This document shows positions 12,766 through 24,048 of a DNA stretch of 64,000 bases, in pieces (position 1 is the first letter of the stretch; each line of letters begins with the position of its first letter). A program made the position numbers and the translations under genes. The stretch is from contig NC_135150.1 in the NCBI RefSeq assembly GCF_050948215.1, positions 21,989,943-22,053,942 on the forward strand. The letters run 5' to 3'. The notes under the pieces were generated by a model, which was given only the letters and a program-made list of their open reading frames with translations, made no database searches and was not told the origin of the DNA. This DNA is from Halictus rubicundus (Eukaryota > Arthropoda > Insecta > Hymenoptera > Halictidae).

Positions 12766-13653
12766 GACTTTAAAATTCGGATTTAGAGGGTAGCGAGTTC
12801 GGGCGAATTTTTCCTAGGCCGTAGATAAGGGAGGATTTTCACTTTCCGTGGCCGGGCGCGGAGCTAAACTTCGGAAGACAGGAACTTCGGAGGGAAGTTC
12901 TTGCCGGTGGCGGCGAGATCACACGCTCGAATCAATCTCTTCCCGAAACAATCGCTTCCCCGGATGATTCGGTCCGACGAGCGCCCGTTCATACGCGACG
13001 AAAGAACTCGGGAACGAAGACGGACGAGGAAGAAAGAAGGAGAGTAGAATCATCTTCGTGTGCAGGAGAAAAAAAAAATATACGGAGAGGGGAATGCTAG
13101 GAGAAGAAAAGAAAAGGAAAGGATCGATGGGGTGGGCGATACAATAAATCAGGCTAAATCTCGAAGGCGGCGGAGCAATAAATTCGGCTTCGTTTATCAG
13201 GAAGTAACTTCTATTCGATTTCTCCTCGGCGAAGCCCTTTCGGAAACTTTGTCAGGCTGATGGGGCCAACTTGACTGCAATTTTATCCGTGAAACCGGAA
13301 GTTTTCGGCGGAATCTCGCTTAAACGGGCCGAGGGGAGAGGGGCTGGCCTCGCGAACGCCTCTGTCAGACAGAGTCTCGATGAAAATCCTCGGGTAATGT
13401 ATTCCGAAGCCTTCTTTCCCCTCTCCTACTCTCTTTGGAACCTCTCTGTGTCCTCCAGTCGATCCTCTACCGGGGTCAAGCGGAGGTCCACTCCTCTTCC
13501 GGCACGCTTCTCATCTCTCTCTTCTTCCTCCCTTAGTACTCGGAGGCTCGGTTTCCTTCTTGGAGACTCTCTCTCTTTCTCTCTTTCTGGCTGCGGGACA
13601 CTCCGGTTCCTTTCTCTGTTCATTACTCTCACTTGATCTTTCGTTCTCCATCT

Positions 13654-13890
13654 TTTAACCCTTTGTACTCGAAGCTATTTTAACTCCAAAACCAAACATA
13701 TCTTCCGACCTAGAATATCTCACTTCTATACTTTTTTTTTCACTTTTACAACTGTTACACATTTTTTTCATGTTATACATACGATACATGGTGCAGCTTA
13801 CTCGTACAATACTGAAATTTTTAGTAATTTATTACATACAAACAAATTTAGTAACGTAAAAAATAGTTTTAATAATGATACAGCAATTTT
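13654..13890. repeat. TTAA-type repeat family H
   Basis: Starts TTAACCCTTTGTACTCGAAG then CTATTTTAACTCC, and resembles the reverse complement of 59964-60126, where the same spot holds the clean palindrome GGAGCTAAAATAGCTCC. The right end is not defined. Confidence 0.4.
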
Positions 13891-13902
13891 TAGTGACGCC
13901 TC

Positions 13903-13904
<2 letters not shown>

Positions 13905-13938
<34 letters not shown>
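13905..13938. repeat. (CT)n microsatellite
   Basis: About 17 uninterrupted CT units, followed by a short C-run. Confidence 0.95.
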
Positions 13939-13943
<5 letters not shown>

Positions 13944-13977
13944 CCCCTCGTCCAGAGTAATATTTCTCTATACTTTA

Positions 13978-14181
13978 TACAGTGAATTCTCGATATATGT
14001 CAACAACACGGGTTTTGTCAGCGTCCTGTATCATCCAGGAGACATACTCGAGCCGCGTTATGTTTACACTCCTCGGCGTTCGAGGCCTCCCGAGCTTCAC
14101 GGGGTATACCCTGCGGTAGTGGGGATAATCCGCGACGTTTATCATCGAGACCTTGGCGACATATACAGAGAAATCACTGTA
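13978..14181. repeat. MITE family B, full copy
   Basis: Inverted ends TACAGTGAATTCTCGATAT and its mirror ATATACAGAGAAATCACTGTA. Shared internal blocks: GGGGTATACCC, CGACGTTTATCATC, CTCCTCGG. TA at both edges fits Tc1/mariner-type mobilisation. A right-half fragment follows at 14309-14365. Confidence 0.85.
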
Positions 14182-14429
14182 AACATGACGCTTCATATGA
14201 CAGTTAAAGTATTAATCGATGGCTTGATGGAACATTCGGAAAAAATCTTCTAATAAAAAGAACAGTTTTTAATTTTGTATGCAGCGGTTCATTGTTTTCT
14301 CAGCGGGATAATTCCGCGACGTTTATCATCCAGGCATTGGCGACATGTATCGAGAAATCACTGTACTTGTCCATGACTCTACACCTTGATTTATCCTTTT
14401 CTTTCTCCCATCCTCTCGCCGTTTTGTGA

Positions 14430-14820
14430 TTGATCTCTCTGCAGCTCCACGACTCTCTCTCTCTCCTCCCTCTCACTTTCTGTAGTTCTCGGATCTTTCT
14501 CTGCATGACTCTGTCTGTTCTATTGATTCTTCATCTTTCCGTATCTCTTTCCTTTCAATCACATTCTATCATCCTCGCCACGATTTCCTCCTACGTGTGG
14601 TCCTGTCTTTATATTTTTCTTAGCTCCTCATAATGAGTCTCCCTTTACGTATCGTTTTCTATGATTCTCTCTTCTATTGATCGTCTTCTATCTTCCTCCA
14701 AGGCTCTCTACCTGTACTCTGTCCCCCCAATTTTTCTTTGCTCCCCTCAGAGACTCCATCTCCCTCTGTAATTCTCTCAGCTCTCGATCATTCTCCATCT
14801 TCTTACACGATTCTTGCCCT

Positions 14821-14860
<40 letters not shown>

Positions 14861-14862
14861 TT
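14430..14862. repeat. Polypyrimidine tract with (CT)n core
   Basis: Plus strand is strongly C/T biased for over 400 bases, with an uninterrupted CT run at about 14827-14858. Long open frames across it, on either strand, are composition artefacts. Confidence 0.8.
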
Positions 14863-17584
14863 TTCTTCGCATAACCCAGCCATTCCATCTTTCTCAATTC
14901 GCCTACTTCTCGAGCAGCTCGCGCTCGGACGCCCACGCCCACGCCTCTTCGCGTCGTCCTCCTCCTCCTCCTTTGCATCTCACGTCCGCGCGGCCGTGGA
15001 AGTGCAAGGTATCGCATTCCACGCATCACCCACGTGAAACTGGCAACCGGCCGAAACCAAAAGGGAAAGAACAGAAAGGAAAACGACACACGGCACACAG
15101 CACACACGAGCGGGACGCGCGCGGATACGTGCCGCGAGGATTCGCACAGCCGTCGCCGTCGCCGTCGCCGCCACCTGAAGCGTCTGAATAAAAGAATACC
15201 TGTCGCGTACCAGCGGGAAAGGGACGTCATGCGTCCCCGCGCTTTCAGAGGACCCGGAGAGAGGTTGCTCTGATCGATCCGGACCGGTTCTACCGGATCC
15301 CATCGGGCATCTAATCTTTGAATTCGCTGGGACGCTTTTTCGCGGTTTGTCTCGGCCGATCCTTCCCTCCGACGCGTTCCTCTGTTCTGAAGATGCAGTG
15401 CCGTTTATGCGTCGCTGTTCGAGGAATGAGAACAATTTTTTCTTCTATTTTATTCTATCTCCGTGACTATTTTCGAACGGACGCCACTGTATTTCAGAAT
15501 CATAAAATAGATCGACTAAATTCGTATCTCTTTCAACTATACAGTATTTATTATAAAGAAGACAGTTTTGGCGAGTTTTCAATTCGTAGAATCCAAATCT
15601 GATGTTATGTTTTTGCTACATATAAAAAACTACCCTTACGGGGGGTGTTTCATCCGATAAAATCGAAAATTCTCCAATCGATTTAAAACATAATTTTAGA
15701 CAAATAATGTTATGTAAACATAGCCACGAAACTGTATAATTGAAGAGTTATTGTTAATGAAACCAATGAAAGATTACATTTTAGAATTCTAGGTGAAAGA
15801 AATTATAAAGAATAGAGCTCTAAAAATTCCTCACATCAAGTTTTGTTTAATTAGATGTTTTCTAAAACATTTATATAGTTTATTAATACTTATTCAATTA
15901 TTGAATGAGACAGCTTGTGATCACGGGTTTTATAATATGTACAAATACATGTTTTTAAAAAATGTCTACGGGTACAGACGCAGCCAGACGCAGCTAAATT
16001 TTAGTTTAATTATAACAATAGTATTTACAGAAATCGATATTGAAATAAATTTGATGCACCTATTTGCACTAAAAAAGTTACAGCATTTTTAAAACAACCT
16101 TCATTGAAGAGATATCTAATGTTTTTACGTGAAACTATAGTAGCAAATCACTACTTTAGCAAGAGTTAAAAATTCTTAAAAATTAACAAAAATGCAGATA
16201 AATACCAGTGTTAGGAGAATTCATTAATCATTTCAAATAAATCTTGCGTGGAAAATATACACGGTAGTCTCAATCGTCGCGTAACATATACCGATTGATT
16301 ACTGTTTCCAGAGAGCATCGACGCTTGAATGTTTATAATTCAATTGTTCCAAACTATTACACGATCAAGGACCGCCACCTTATGAATAGGATTCAAACGA
16401 GTATTAATTTCTCGGTAGCGCAAATATTAAATCACTCCACGTCATCCAATTTTTCCAATTTTTCCACCTTTACGATTCTGAACCACTGTTTGGACTCGGT
16501 TTGCGATTTCTACTACTTCCCCCATTATGGCGACTTTTTGCTATTATGTTGGTTCTTCACCAGTGTGTCAATTTGACTTTTTCCACTGATTTTACACCAA
16601 ACAAGTTTCCGCCACAATAAAATAAATAACAGCACAACGAGTAGCGAAAAGAAAGCAACCGCAGAGGATTTTCTGTCTCCAGCAACAGGCGCAATTGCCA
16701 CCCTAAACATTTTCGCTCCGCTCATCAGTAAGTCGCAGAAGGGTATGCGAACCGGCTGACAGAGACACGGCAACACCAGAGAGCGTCCGAAAGCTGAACG
16801 AGACAAATCAGGGCTTAGGGTATATGGCGCGGTGGAAGGGGCCATTTCGGAACAGTATTGTTTGTGCATCCTCTCCCGCGATCCGGATCGACTGTGAAAG
16901 AGGATTGAGGGCTCGAGTGCTCGCGTGGCCGTGATGGAAATATTCTGCGAAGACCGCACGCGATCATACGAGCCGTAACGAGCTGTCGGGCTCGGTCATT
17001 CACGGCCGGGGGAGTTTTCATCGGACCGGGAACGGATTTCGGTAAACGGTCGGGGTCGAAATGGCTCAATAACGACCATTTCTACGGGGCGCGGGAGTTT
17101 TCGGTGCGCGAGCTTTTCGGACACCGAGAAAATAACGGGCACGGATGCGTTCGCGTGCATACAATCGGCCGCTGCCTGCTCCGCAGAGCAGCCCCCCGGC
17201 GCGCGGTGCAACGCTGCGCCGCGCCGCGCCGGTGCAACGATGGTGCAGGCACCGGTGCAACGGCAGCCTGAAAGCCCCGGAGCAGCTCCGAACGCTGGAG
17301 TGCACACGCGGACAGACACAGACACGGAGACAAACTGGGTACACAGGGTGTCAAGAAAGTAGTGGCAGACTCCCGATTCTCTGCATCATAGTGTCGCATA
17401 TTTTCACCGTACTCCGTGCCGCGGCATTTATAGAAGACACTGTATTGAAGACAATTTTGAGTAATTTATGGGGCGACCGACTAGGTTTTCTTACACTGTG
17501 TACATATCATCTAGAATGGATTGGAAGAACTCTCTTAAACATAGGTCAATTGTATTCGAGCTAGCCGGTCGGACTTTATGAAAT
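14863..17584. other. No recognised gene; CpG-rich then AT-rich
   Basis: 14900-15400 and 17050-17350 are CpG-rich; 15400-16600 is AT-rich. Near 17205-17262 the motif GGTGCAACG recurs three times, with a related ATGGTGCAGGCACC. No exon could be supported. Confidence 0.5.
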
Positions 17585-17935
17585 ATTGACTTTATATAAA
17601 ATACTTCAGATGTAATTTAAGCCGTCGAAAGATGAAAAATTCAGACGAAAGTGCATTCTAAAATTAACTCGAAGAGTACCCTTAAAGTTGAGTCAGTTTT
17701 AGCCGTGCTGAGGGTCGGCTGTCTATCGCATCGTTGTTTAAACATAAATGATTCTATTATTAAGTACCATTTTCCACCTTTAATTCAGCCCTCAACGTTC
17801 GAAAATTCTTTCGAGAATGCATTGTAAAATTGACTCCAAGTGTCCCCCTGAAAATCGAGTCAATTTTGGTCGATCAAGCCATCAGATTTCATAAATTTCT
17901 CAACATGATCTCGACTTTCTTTCTGAACCAAAATA
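17585..17935. repeat. Diverged tandem pair, about 175 bp
   Basis: Two units share GAAAGTGCATTCTAAAATTA-like and GAGTC(A)GTTTT patches. A third fragment (GAAGTACCATTTTCCTACGTT) appears at 18695, just past the mariner remnant, so the mariner probably inserted into the array. Confidence 0.5.
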
Positions 17936-17944
17936 CATCTACTA

Positions 17945-18690
17945 CTGTGTCCAGAAAGTAAGGTGAATGTTAAATTTAAACTTCGCGGCTTTATCCAAAT
18001 TGATAAATATTTTTTCTGTAGGTTGGTAGCTCTGTGACTGTCATCCGTGTCAAATTTCATGTCTACATTAGTAAAATTGCATTCGGCAATATTCATAATG
18101 AATATTTTTATTTTTTCTTTTTTATTCTTTGTTCGGCAAAGAGTTTGTATTAAATTTTATTTGTGGAATCAAAATTCTGCCGCGGGAACGTTGGAAATGT
18201 TGCGGAAAGCCTTCGGCGACCAGACTATGTCGAAAAAAAATTTTAAGAAATGTTGTGGCGAAACACTATTGGTTTTTGCACCACGATAATGCGTCGTCTC
18301 ACACTGCATTTGTTATTCGTGATAATTTGCCAGCGTATTCGCCTGATTTAGCACCGTGCGACTTCTGGCTATTCAGTAAACTCAAAAGACCATTTTGTCC
18401 AACGATGTCAAAAGACTGTTTTTGGCTATTCAGGAAACTCAAAAGACCATTTTGTCCAACGATGTCAAAAGACTGTTTTTGGCTATTCAGTAAACTCAAA
18501 AGACCGTTTTGAGACTATTAAAGAGATTAAACATGAATCGCCGCTGCAATCTTTGAAGGCCATTCCGGCAAAGAACTTTTTCGGCTGTTTCGAAGAATGG
18601 TAAAAACGTTGGCGTAAGTGCATTATGTCGAATGGGGATTACTTTGAAGGGGATGAAATTGATTTGAAAGAATGAATAAAGATTTTTACC
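17945..18690 (+). pseudogene. Decayed mariner transposase with internal deletion
   Basis: Mariner transposases cut and paste at TA sites with a DDD catalytic triad. Seen: a mariner-like left end with GTGTCCAGAAAGTAAGGTG at 17949. Around 18140-18230 the N-terminal helix-turn-helix is readable (VCIKFYLWNQNSAAGTLEML), and in another frame the second catalytic Asp region (WFLHHDNASSHTA) and YSPDLAPCDFW follow at 18260-18370. The catalytic core between them, about 190 residues in the family, is missing. After a tandem expansion the frame continues to IMSNGDYFEGDEIDLKE with one stop codon within an EEW*KRW stretch, ending at 18675. The right inverted end was not found. The element is inactive. Confidence 0.85.
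18363..18511 (+). repeat. 57-bp tandem repeat inside the mariner remnant
   Basis: About 2.6 copies of a 57-base unit encoding FWLFSKLKRPFCPTMSKDC. The family has this CDFWLF-KLKRP segment once, so it was amplified in frame after insertion. Unit-to-unit identity is very high. Confidence 0.9.
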
Positions 18691-18699
18691 ACGAAGTAC

Positions 18700-19519
18700 C
18701 ATTTTCCTACGTTCAATTCGAGTCCTCAAAGTTCGAAAAATATTGTCGATCACAACGAACTAATGCTTGAACAATCCAGTACAAAAATTTCCGAAAAATC
18801 GCAGCTAAATCGTAGGATCGTTAGTTTGCCAGTGTACAGCGATCGCGGATCGGCCGTCGTCGGTGCAACTAAATGCAAAGTGCGCGCGAGGCGGACACGA
18901 GGAGCGTGTGCACATCGGGGGTGGCTCTCGCTCGCGTTGCACTTCACTGGGCAGGCCTGTGTCTCTCGTTCGTCGGAGATTCGTAGGAGAAACAAACGAT
19001 AGCCGGTCACAAAGGAAGTAAAATAACGGGGCCGGGGAAAAGAAAAGGCGGGCAGATGAGGGGTCAGAAAAAGAGAGAAAGAGTGAAACAGATATAGAGC
19101 GAGAAGGAGAGGGAGGAAGAACGGAGAGAGAATAGAAAAAGCACGACAGAGAAAGAGAGGTGGGGCAGAGAGAGTGGAAAAGAAGGGAGCACCATTTAAC
19201 GCTTCAGGCGGTACCGTGCACGCTCTCTCGCCGACCTTTCACCCCGCCGGTTCTTTCAGCCTCACACTTTTTGATAATGCTGCGTCCGGAGGCGGCGTAC
19301 GATGGCGCGGGAGTTCGCGCGGAAACAGCAAAGTCGCTGATTTCCGTTCTCCGGGGCCGAACCAGTGAGAAAACGGAGGGGAAGAAAGGAGTCGTCGAGG
19401 CTTTTTCTCGCGACGATGCCTATGACGAGACTCGCGACCCGAAACGCGCACGAACTCCGAACGACGAATTAATCCAGCTAAAAGCTCTCTACTCGCCTCG
19501 GACACGCTTCTCCTCCTCC

Positions 19520-19575
<56 letters not shown>

Positions 19576-21454
19576 GCTTCTCTATTGCTCCGTTGCTTTT
19601 GTCCCCGCCTTATCTACGCTCGTTTCTCCGAGACTTTGCAAGCCCCCCGCTCGAAATAACACGGGAACCGTACGCGACGAGACCCAAAGAGACACGGAAT
19701 TCGATATTAAAACGACCGAGACGCGCGCTGCCAGCCGGGAATCCCCGCGTCGGAAACTTAATGCGCCGTGTACTCGAGGCTAATTCGAGCGAAAACCTCG
19801 TTAATGTCCTCCTCCTCCTTCTCCTCCTTCGCCTCCTCACCCTCTTGCAGTCAGGAGGTTACCCGCGCCAGCTACTCCCAAGCTTGCCCGCCGAACGTTT
19901 CGCCGTTTCAGTTAACGCGCGACCGGCTAAACGAATCTAAGCGCGAGAACTCGCGCGAGCAAGCGCACCAAGCACACCCCTCGAATCGGCAGACTTGAAC
20001 TTAACCGGCGCGGCGCGGCGGTCGACCTAATTTTCGAAACGCGTTCCAACCATTAATTATACCCCGGCCAAAGTTCAAAGGAGAGCCCCGAAGCTCCGCG
20101 CAATTATCGAGTTAGTTTGTTTGCGCTGGATCAGTTTTACGAACTGGACCGCCGCCGATCGAATGCAACCTTTGACGCGCTACACAAAGCTTCGATGCTG
20201 TTCCACGGCTGCGGTACAACTGCAGGTGCGAGTCATGCGAGTCCTCAATACGCCAAGGTGAAAGAGAGGTGTTCTCAAATCTTCCTGGAGGATTTTCATT
20301 TTTTCCTTCCAATCGAACCTTCGCGAAGGAGTCGAATTTTTTTTTCTACCATCACACTTTCGTAGAGGATTTCCGATCAAACCTTTACAAACGAGATTAA
20401 CTTTTGTGCTCAAATACAAAACTTCGTAGAAGATTCTCATTTTGCAGTTTAACCCTAGATAACTAACCTTTTGTAAAAATGTCGATGGAAATGTTTAAAT
20501 CTTACGACACACTATATACGATGCTCTTGTATGATGGATCACATATTTTTTTTTAATATTTCAATAAATAGATTCATTCATCCTGTGCCTGCATAAGACA
20601 AAATATCTTGCTCTAGAACAATTATAGTTCTGTGTCATTATCATTGTTAGAAACCCTGTATATCACAGTGATATTACCTCGAAAATCGTATAGGATCGAT
20701 ACGGAAAATGTTTCCTCTTAGCGGTGGAACTTTGAAAAATTTTCGTCCAAGAGCCGACGGAGTAGTACATCTGTCCATTATTTGCTAATAACTCGGTAAA
20801 CACGCTTCCGTAGCGAATTTGGTATTATTGTATGATATTGTATGATACTTATTGGCATTTTCACGGACGCTTAATAATAACGTTACCCACATACACACGG
20901 TTGTACACATGAAGAAGACCAATAGAGAAAATTCTACGAACGAGAAGCAGACTTCTCTACGTAACACAGATCGGACAGGATAAGTACAATCGCGAGAGGT
21001 CCCGTTTTGAGCCTTTTCAAACTCTAATCGACCTACAGCACTCGCACACCCGGCCCGTTTCATCGAAGAGCGTCATCAGCGGTAGAGAGCAAAATTCTTT
21101 GCAGCCAGAAGGGTCAAGCTATGTGTTCCACTTCGATAGGAACCGATAAAAAGGGGATGGTTCAATTTTCGCTGCTCGACTTCCTCTGCCAGTGGTTTGC
21201 ACTCTCTACCCTTTCCTACTGGAGATGTGGCGCGAGTGCTAAATTTCTTGCAGTACAGTGAGTATGCTGTGTTATGCTGCCTCAAATTGTCTAAATGTAC
21301 CTAACGTACCCTGTATACGTGTGCGTGCTTGCAAGGAAGGTGAATTCGGTCACCCGTCAGAATCTTGTAACAATAACGCTGGAACCGCTCCGAATGCCAG
21401 AAATGATTTGTGGAATGTGTTGCTTTGTCATAATGACAACATTTAATTTCGGAA
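18700..21454. other. No recognised gene; GA/CT-rich
   Basis: 19040-19190 is GA-rich, 19518-19572 is a CT microsatellite, and 19250-20030 is CpG-rich. Frames across 19160-19783 reflect composition. No splice-linked exon was found. Confidence 0.5.
19518..19572. repeat. (CT)n microsatellite
   Basis: Long near-perfect CT run on the plus strand within a pyrimidine-rich block. Confidence 0.9.
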
Positions 21455-21760
21455 TCCAGGAATTTATTCAACAATTTTCTACGGAAACGTCTAGCGTGCT
21501 TGAATGGAGAAATTTATTGAGTAATTTCCTGCGAAAACATCTTGTGTGCTTCAATGAAGAAAGTTATTGAATAATCTCCTACGGAAACGTTTTATTGCTT
21601 GAACGAAGTAATTTATTCTATAATTTCCTACGGAAACATTCTATGTGCTTCAATGGAGAAATTTATTGAGTAATTTCCTACGGAAACACCTTCTATCAAC
21701 TTGAATGAAGACATTTATTGTATAATTTCCTACGAAAGCATTTTCATAATTTCAAGAATC
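21455..21760. repeat. 50-bp minisatellite, about 6 units
   Basis: Units share AATTTATTGAGTAATTTCCT, then ACGGAAAC and TGCTT(C/G)AATGGAG. Units are moderately diverged. Confidence 0.8.
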
Positions 21761-22165
21761 ATCTCCTCGTCATCTCAACTGCAATTATAAAGCAACAAAC
21801 TCGGTCATGTGACTAGCAGTTCTGGTAGTTCCTATAATGTATGAATTACATACAGCTCTCTTCCGATATAAGACGATGGCTCGGGACGGCTTTCGACGTA
21901 TTGCGAATGAGGATACTTGGCATTGTTCTTGAGTGGACCGAGAGTTTGTAGGTTCCATAAAGTGGTCCGGCAGACTGTAAAGTGGTTGGCCTTGCAGCGA
22001 TATCTTTCGTTGGAAAAGGGAGAGAATATGACATACGCTCTCGCTCTGGTACTAAGTGGTGTCGAGCAGACAACTTCAAAAGAAGAAAAGGGGATGGAGG
22101 TTTTCTTATTGCGGAAATAAATCGTCTTATATCGAAAGCAAACTGTAAGTTATTTCGTAAATTCG

Positions 22166-22365
22166 ATACCGTCCCTGGGGACCGACTTTTAACGTGTTAA
22201 CCCACTTTAACAGGTTAAGCGCGGAGCTTGTATCTATGGACGTTCACGCTGCAAGTAACTGCAAACTTGTGTCTAAACAGAAGTCACCTCTTCGAGTCGA
22301 CCGACGCGTCGCCTAAACGGAAAGTTTGATGTCGGTCCCCTGGGACCGGCGTACCGCTTAATTAA
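22166..22365. repeat. MITE family D, inverted copy plus a fragment
   Basis: 22207-22365 is the reverse-complement homologue of 1554-1756: GGTTAAGCGCGGAGCTTGTA, GACGCGTCG, then GTCGGTCCCCTGGGACCGGC near the end. A second family end (CCTGGGGACCGAC...GTGTTAA, 22166-22200) abuts it. The unit lies immediately downstream of the syntrophin donor site. Confidence 0.7.
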
Positions 22366-22393
22366 CCAACAAAATCTTTTATAGTACTCTTAC

Positions 22394-22964
22394 CTTCAAG
22401 TTCGACGACCTTGCCAGCCCTCTTCAACGCCTTCACCGCTTCATCATGAGTTGCCTCCCGCAGATCTTCTCCATTCACTGCCAAAATCGCATCTCCAACA
22501 TACAACTGCTCGGTGGCATCCGCCGCCATTCCTTTAAAGATCTTCGAGATGAGAATAGGCATTTTGTTCTCCTTTCCTCCCTTGATAGAAATCCCGAGGC
22601 CATTATTGTCGCTCTTGACCACGCGCACGATACGCTTCTGATTGGCCACCGAGTCCGGCACGTCAGGGTCGTTTAGGCTGTCTACGTTGTTGTTGTTGAT
22701 GTTCCCGTTGTTCAGGGCGTTGTTTCCTGTCTCGCAGCTCTCGTCCAACGAGATGCTCAGGTAGTCGTCTTCTAGGGAGACGAACACGCGGTACCATTGT
22801 CCTCGTACTTGTGTCTCGAGGACCCCGGCACGTCCCGACGCCGAAGACGCCGCCGTGGTCGTCGTCGACGATGACGAGGACGACGTCGCCGCGGACACCA
22901 CCGAGCCGAGGCCCATCACACCCATCGCCGAAGTCGGTTGTCCGCTACCGCACAGTTCGACCAT
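22394..22964 (-). CDS. Syn1: Syntrophin (alpha/beta class), first recognised coding exon
   Basis: Syntrophins are cytoplasmic adaptors of the dystrophin complex; their PDZ domain binds C-terminal tails of channels and signalling proteins. Seen: the ATG at 22964-22962 opens 190 codons plus one base. Residues 28-43 are a Ser/Thr/Ala low-complexity run. Residues 47-78 (GVLETQVRGQWYRVFVSLED) match the first half of the split PH domain. Residues 110-190 form a complete PDZ domain with the GLGI carboxylate-binding loop at 122-125, then KGGKENKMPILISKIFKG and a VGDAILAVNGEDL segment. An Asn-rich linker (81-94) separates the halves. The exon ends in phase 1 at 22394 before GTAAGAG; an acceptor (TTCACAG) lies before 22988, so 22965-22988 is 5' UTR or extra coding. 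The alpha/beta-type PDZ favours Syn1 over gamma-type Syn2. The other half of PH1, PH2 and the C-terminal unique domain were not found in the window. Confidence 0.95.
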
Positions 22965-22990
22965 TTCGATTTCCTCGCAAGCTGCACGCT
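22965..22990 (-). promoter_or_regulatory. Splice acceptor and leader of the syntrophin exon
   Basis: On the minus strand a pyrimidine-rich stretch ends in TTCACAG with the AG at 22990-22989, placed 24 bases before the ATG. The frame stays open from the acceptor (Arg-Ala-Ala-Cys-Glu-Glu-Ile-Glu, then the Met), so an upstream coding exon ending in phase 0 could extend the protein. Confidence 0.7.
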
Positions 22991-23060
22991 GTGAACATAA
23001 GAAACTAGGTTGAACAACGTCGCACCCCCTCTTCGAGCTTAGCATATCGAGTCGCACGAG

Positions 23061-23140
23061 TAGACTGCGTTTATTTTATGCAAAATAAACATTTACTCCG
23101 TTAATTGTAAGGATCGCAAGCCGAATGACCATTTCTTCGT
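23061..23140 (+). repeat. MITE family E head, truncated by MITE C
   Basis: TAGACTGCGTTTATTTTATG then CAAAATAAACATTTACTCC; similarity stops exactly at the TTAA that opens the next element. Confidence 0.6.
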
Positions 23141-23847
23141 TTAAACTCTTAAGTACGGCGCACAGTGGGCAATTTGGACAAAATCGGATTCAAAATCAAG
23201 GAACTTTCGATAGCAATGAGGTAGAGCGATGAAATCTTTTTTAAATGAAAGCTGCAACTTTGTAGAATATGGGAAAAATAGAGAGATTGTGGTACGAACG
23301 TTTTTTAACCTCGAGAAAATTCGTTAAACGCGCACAAGTTCAAGAAAATTTTAGTTTTTCCAATACCACGAGGGGAAAAAATGTTTTTTTAACATGCTAT
23401 ACCTCATTTCCCATAGATTTTTTCACGCTGATTTCAAATCTGGTCTCAAAATTTGTCTACGACCTCAGGATTTTGCAAAAAATAGATTTTTGTGACAAAA
23501 ACTAATGAAGTCATTTTTTCGTTGAAATGATTGGATGGTAATAATCTCCCTATTTTTCCCATATTCTACAAAGTTGCAGCTTTCATTTAAAAAAGATTTC
23601 ATCGCTCTACCTCATTCCTATCGAAAGTTCCTTGATTTTGAATCCGATTTTGTCCAAATTGCCCACTGTGCGGCGCGCTCGTCCGCGAGTCTCTCTCCCA
23701 GTACGGCGCGCTCGTCCGCAACTCTGTTTCTCAGGGACGGCGCGCCTGGCTACAGATGGCACAGAAGCCGCTATTGTGGTTCGTACCGTTCAAACTGATG
23801 CTTTCCACGGAAACCACTATAGTGGCGTACAGTACTTAAGAGGTTAA
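23141..23847. repeat. MITE family C, copy hosting a Transib element
   Basis: Ends TTAAACTCTTAAGTAC and GTACTTAAGAGGTTAA are inverted copies of each other. Inside are CGGCGCGCTCGTCCG repeats and CCACTATAGTGG. The Transib element at 23161-23670 splits the first CGGCG motif and duplicates it. Confidence 0.85.
23161..23670. mobile_element. Non-autonomous Transib element 1
   Basis: Transib transposons are the DNA-transposon relatives of RAG1; they have CACWRTG-type ends and GC-rich 5-bp target duplications of CGNCG type. Seen: termini CACAGTGGGCAATTTGGAC and its inverse, terminal inverted repeats of about 128 bases (23161-23288 and 23543-23670) with only a few mismatches, and a perfect CGGCG duplication at 23156-23160 and 23671-23675. 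The 250-base middle has no recognisable transposase. Confidence 0.85.
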
Positions 23848-24048
23848 AAATCAAGTTTGAAAATTGTCTACTCTATCGATCGACTAATTCTACTCCCTTG
23901 CGAGCATTAGGACAGAGCCGCGGAATTTTCCAACAGGATTTTCTTGGAAACGGTTTGAGAAAATTTTATTCATTTCTCTTCACTTATTTTTGCAAATAGA
24001 ATCACCTCGCGAAACACATTCATGCTGCCACAAGAAAATTAATGACCG

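Noticed and set aside
14688..15435. Overlapping long frames on both strands (up to 180 codons)
   Set aside because: They run across CT/GA-rich and CpG-rich sequence and are Arg/Ser/Glu biased; no domains or splice context.
23161..23670. A CACAGTG-ended block as a real immune recombination signal
   Set aside because: Insects lack V(D)J recombination; the CGGCG duplication and inverted arms identify a Transib-type transposon.
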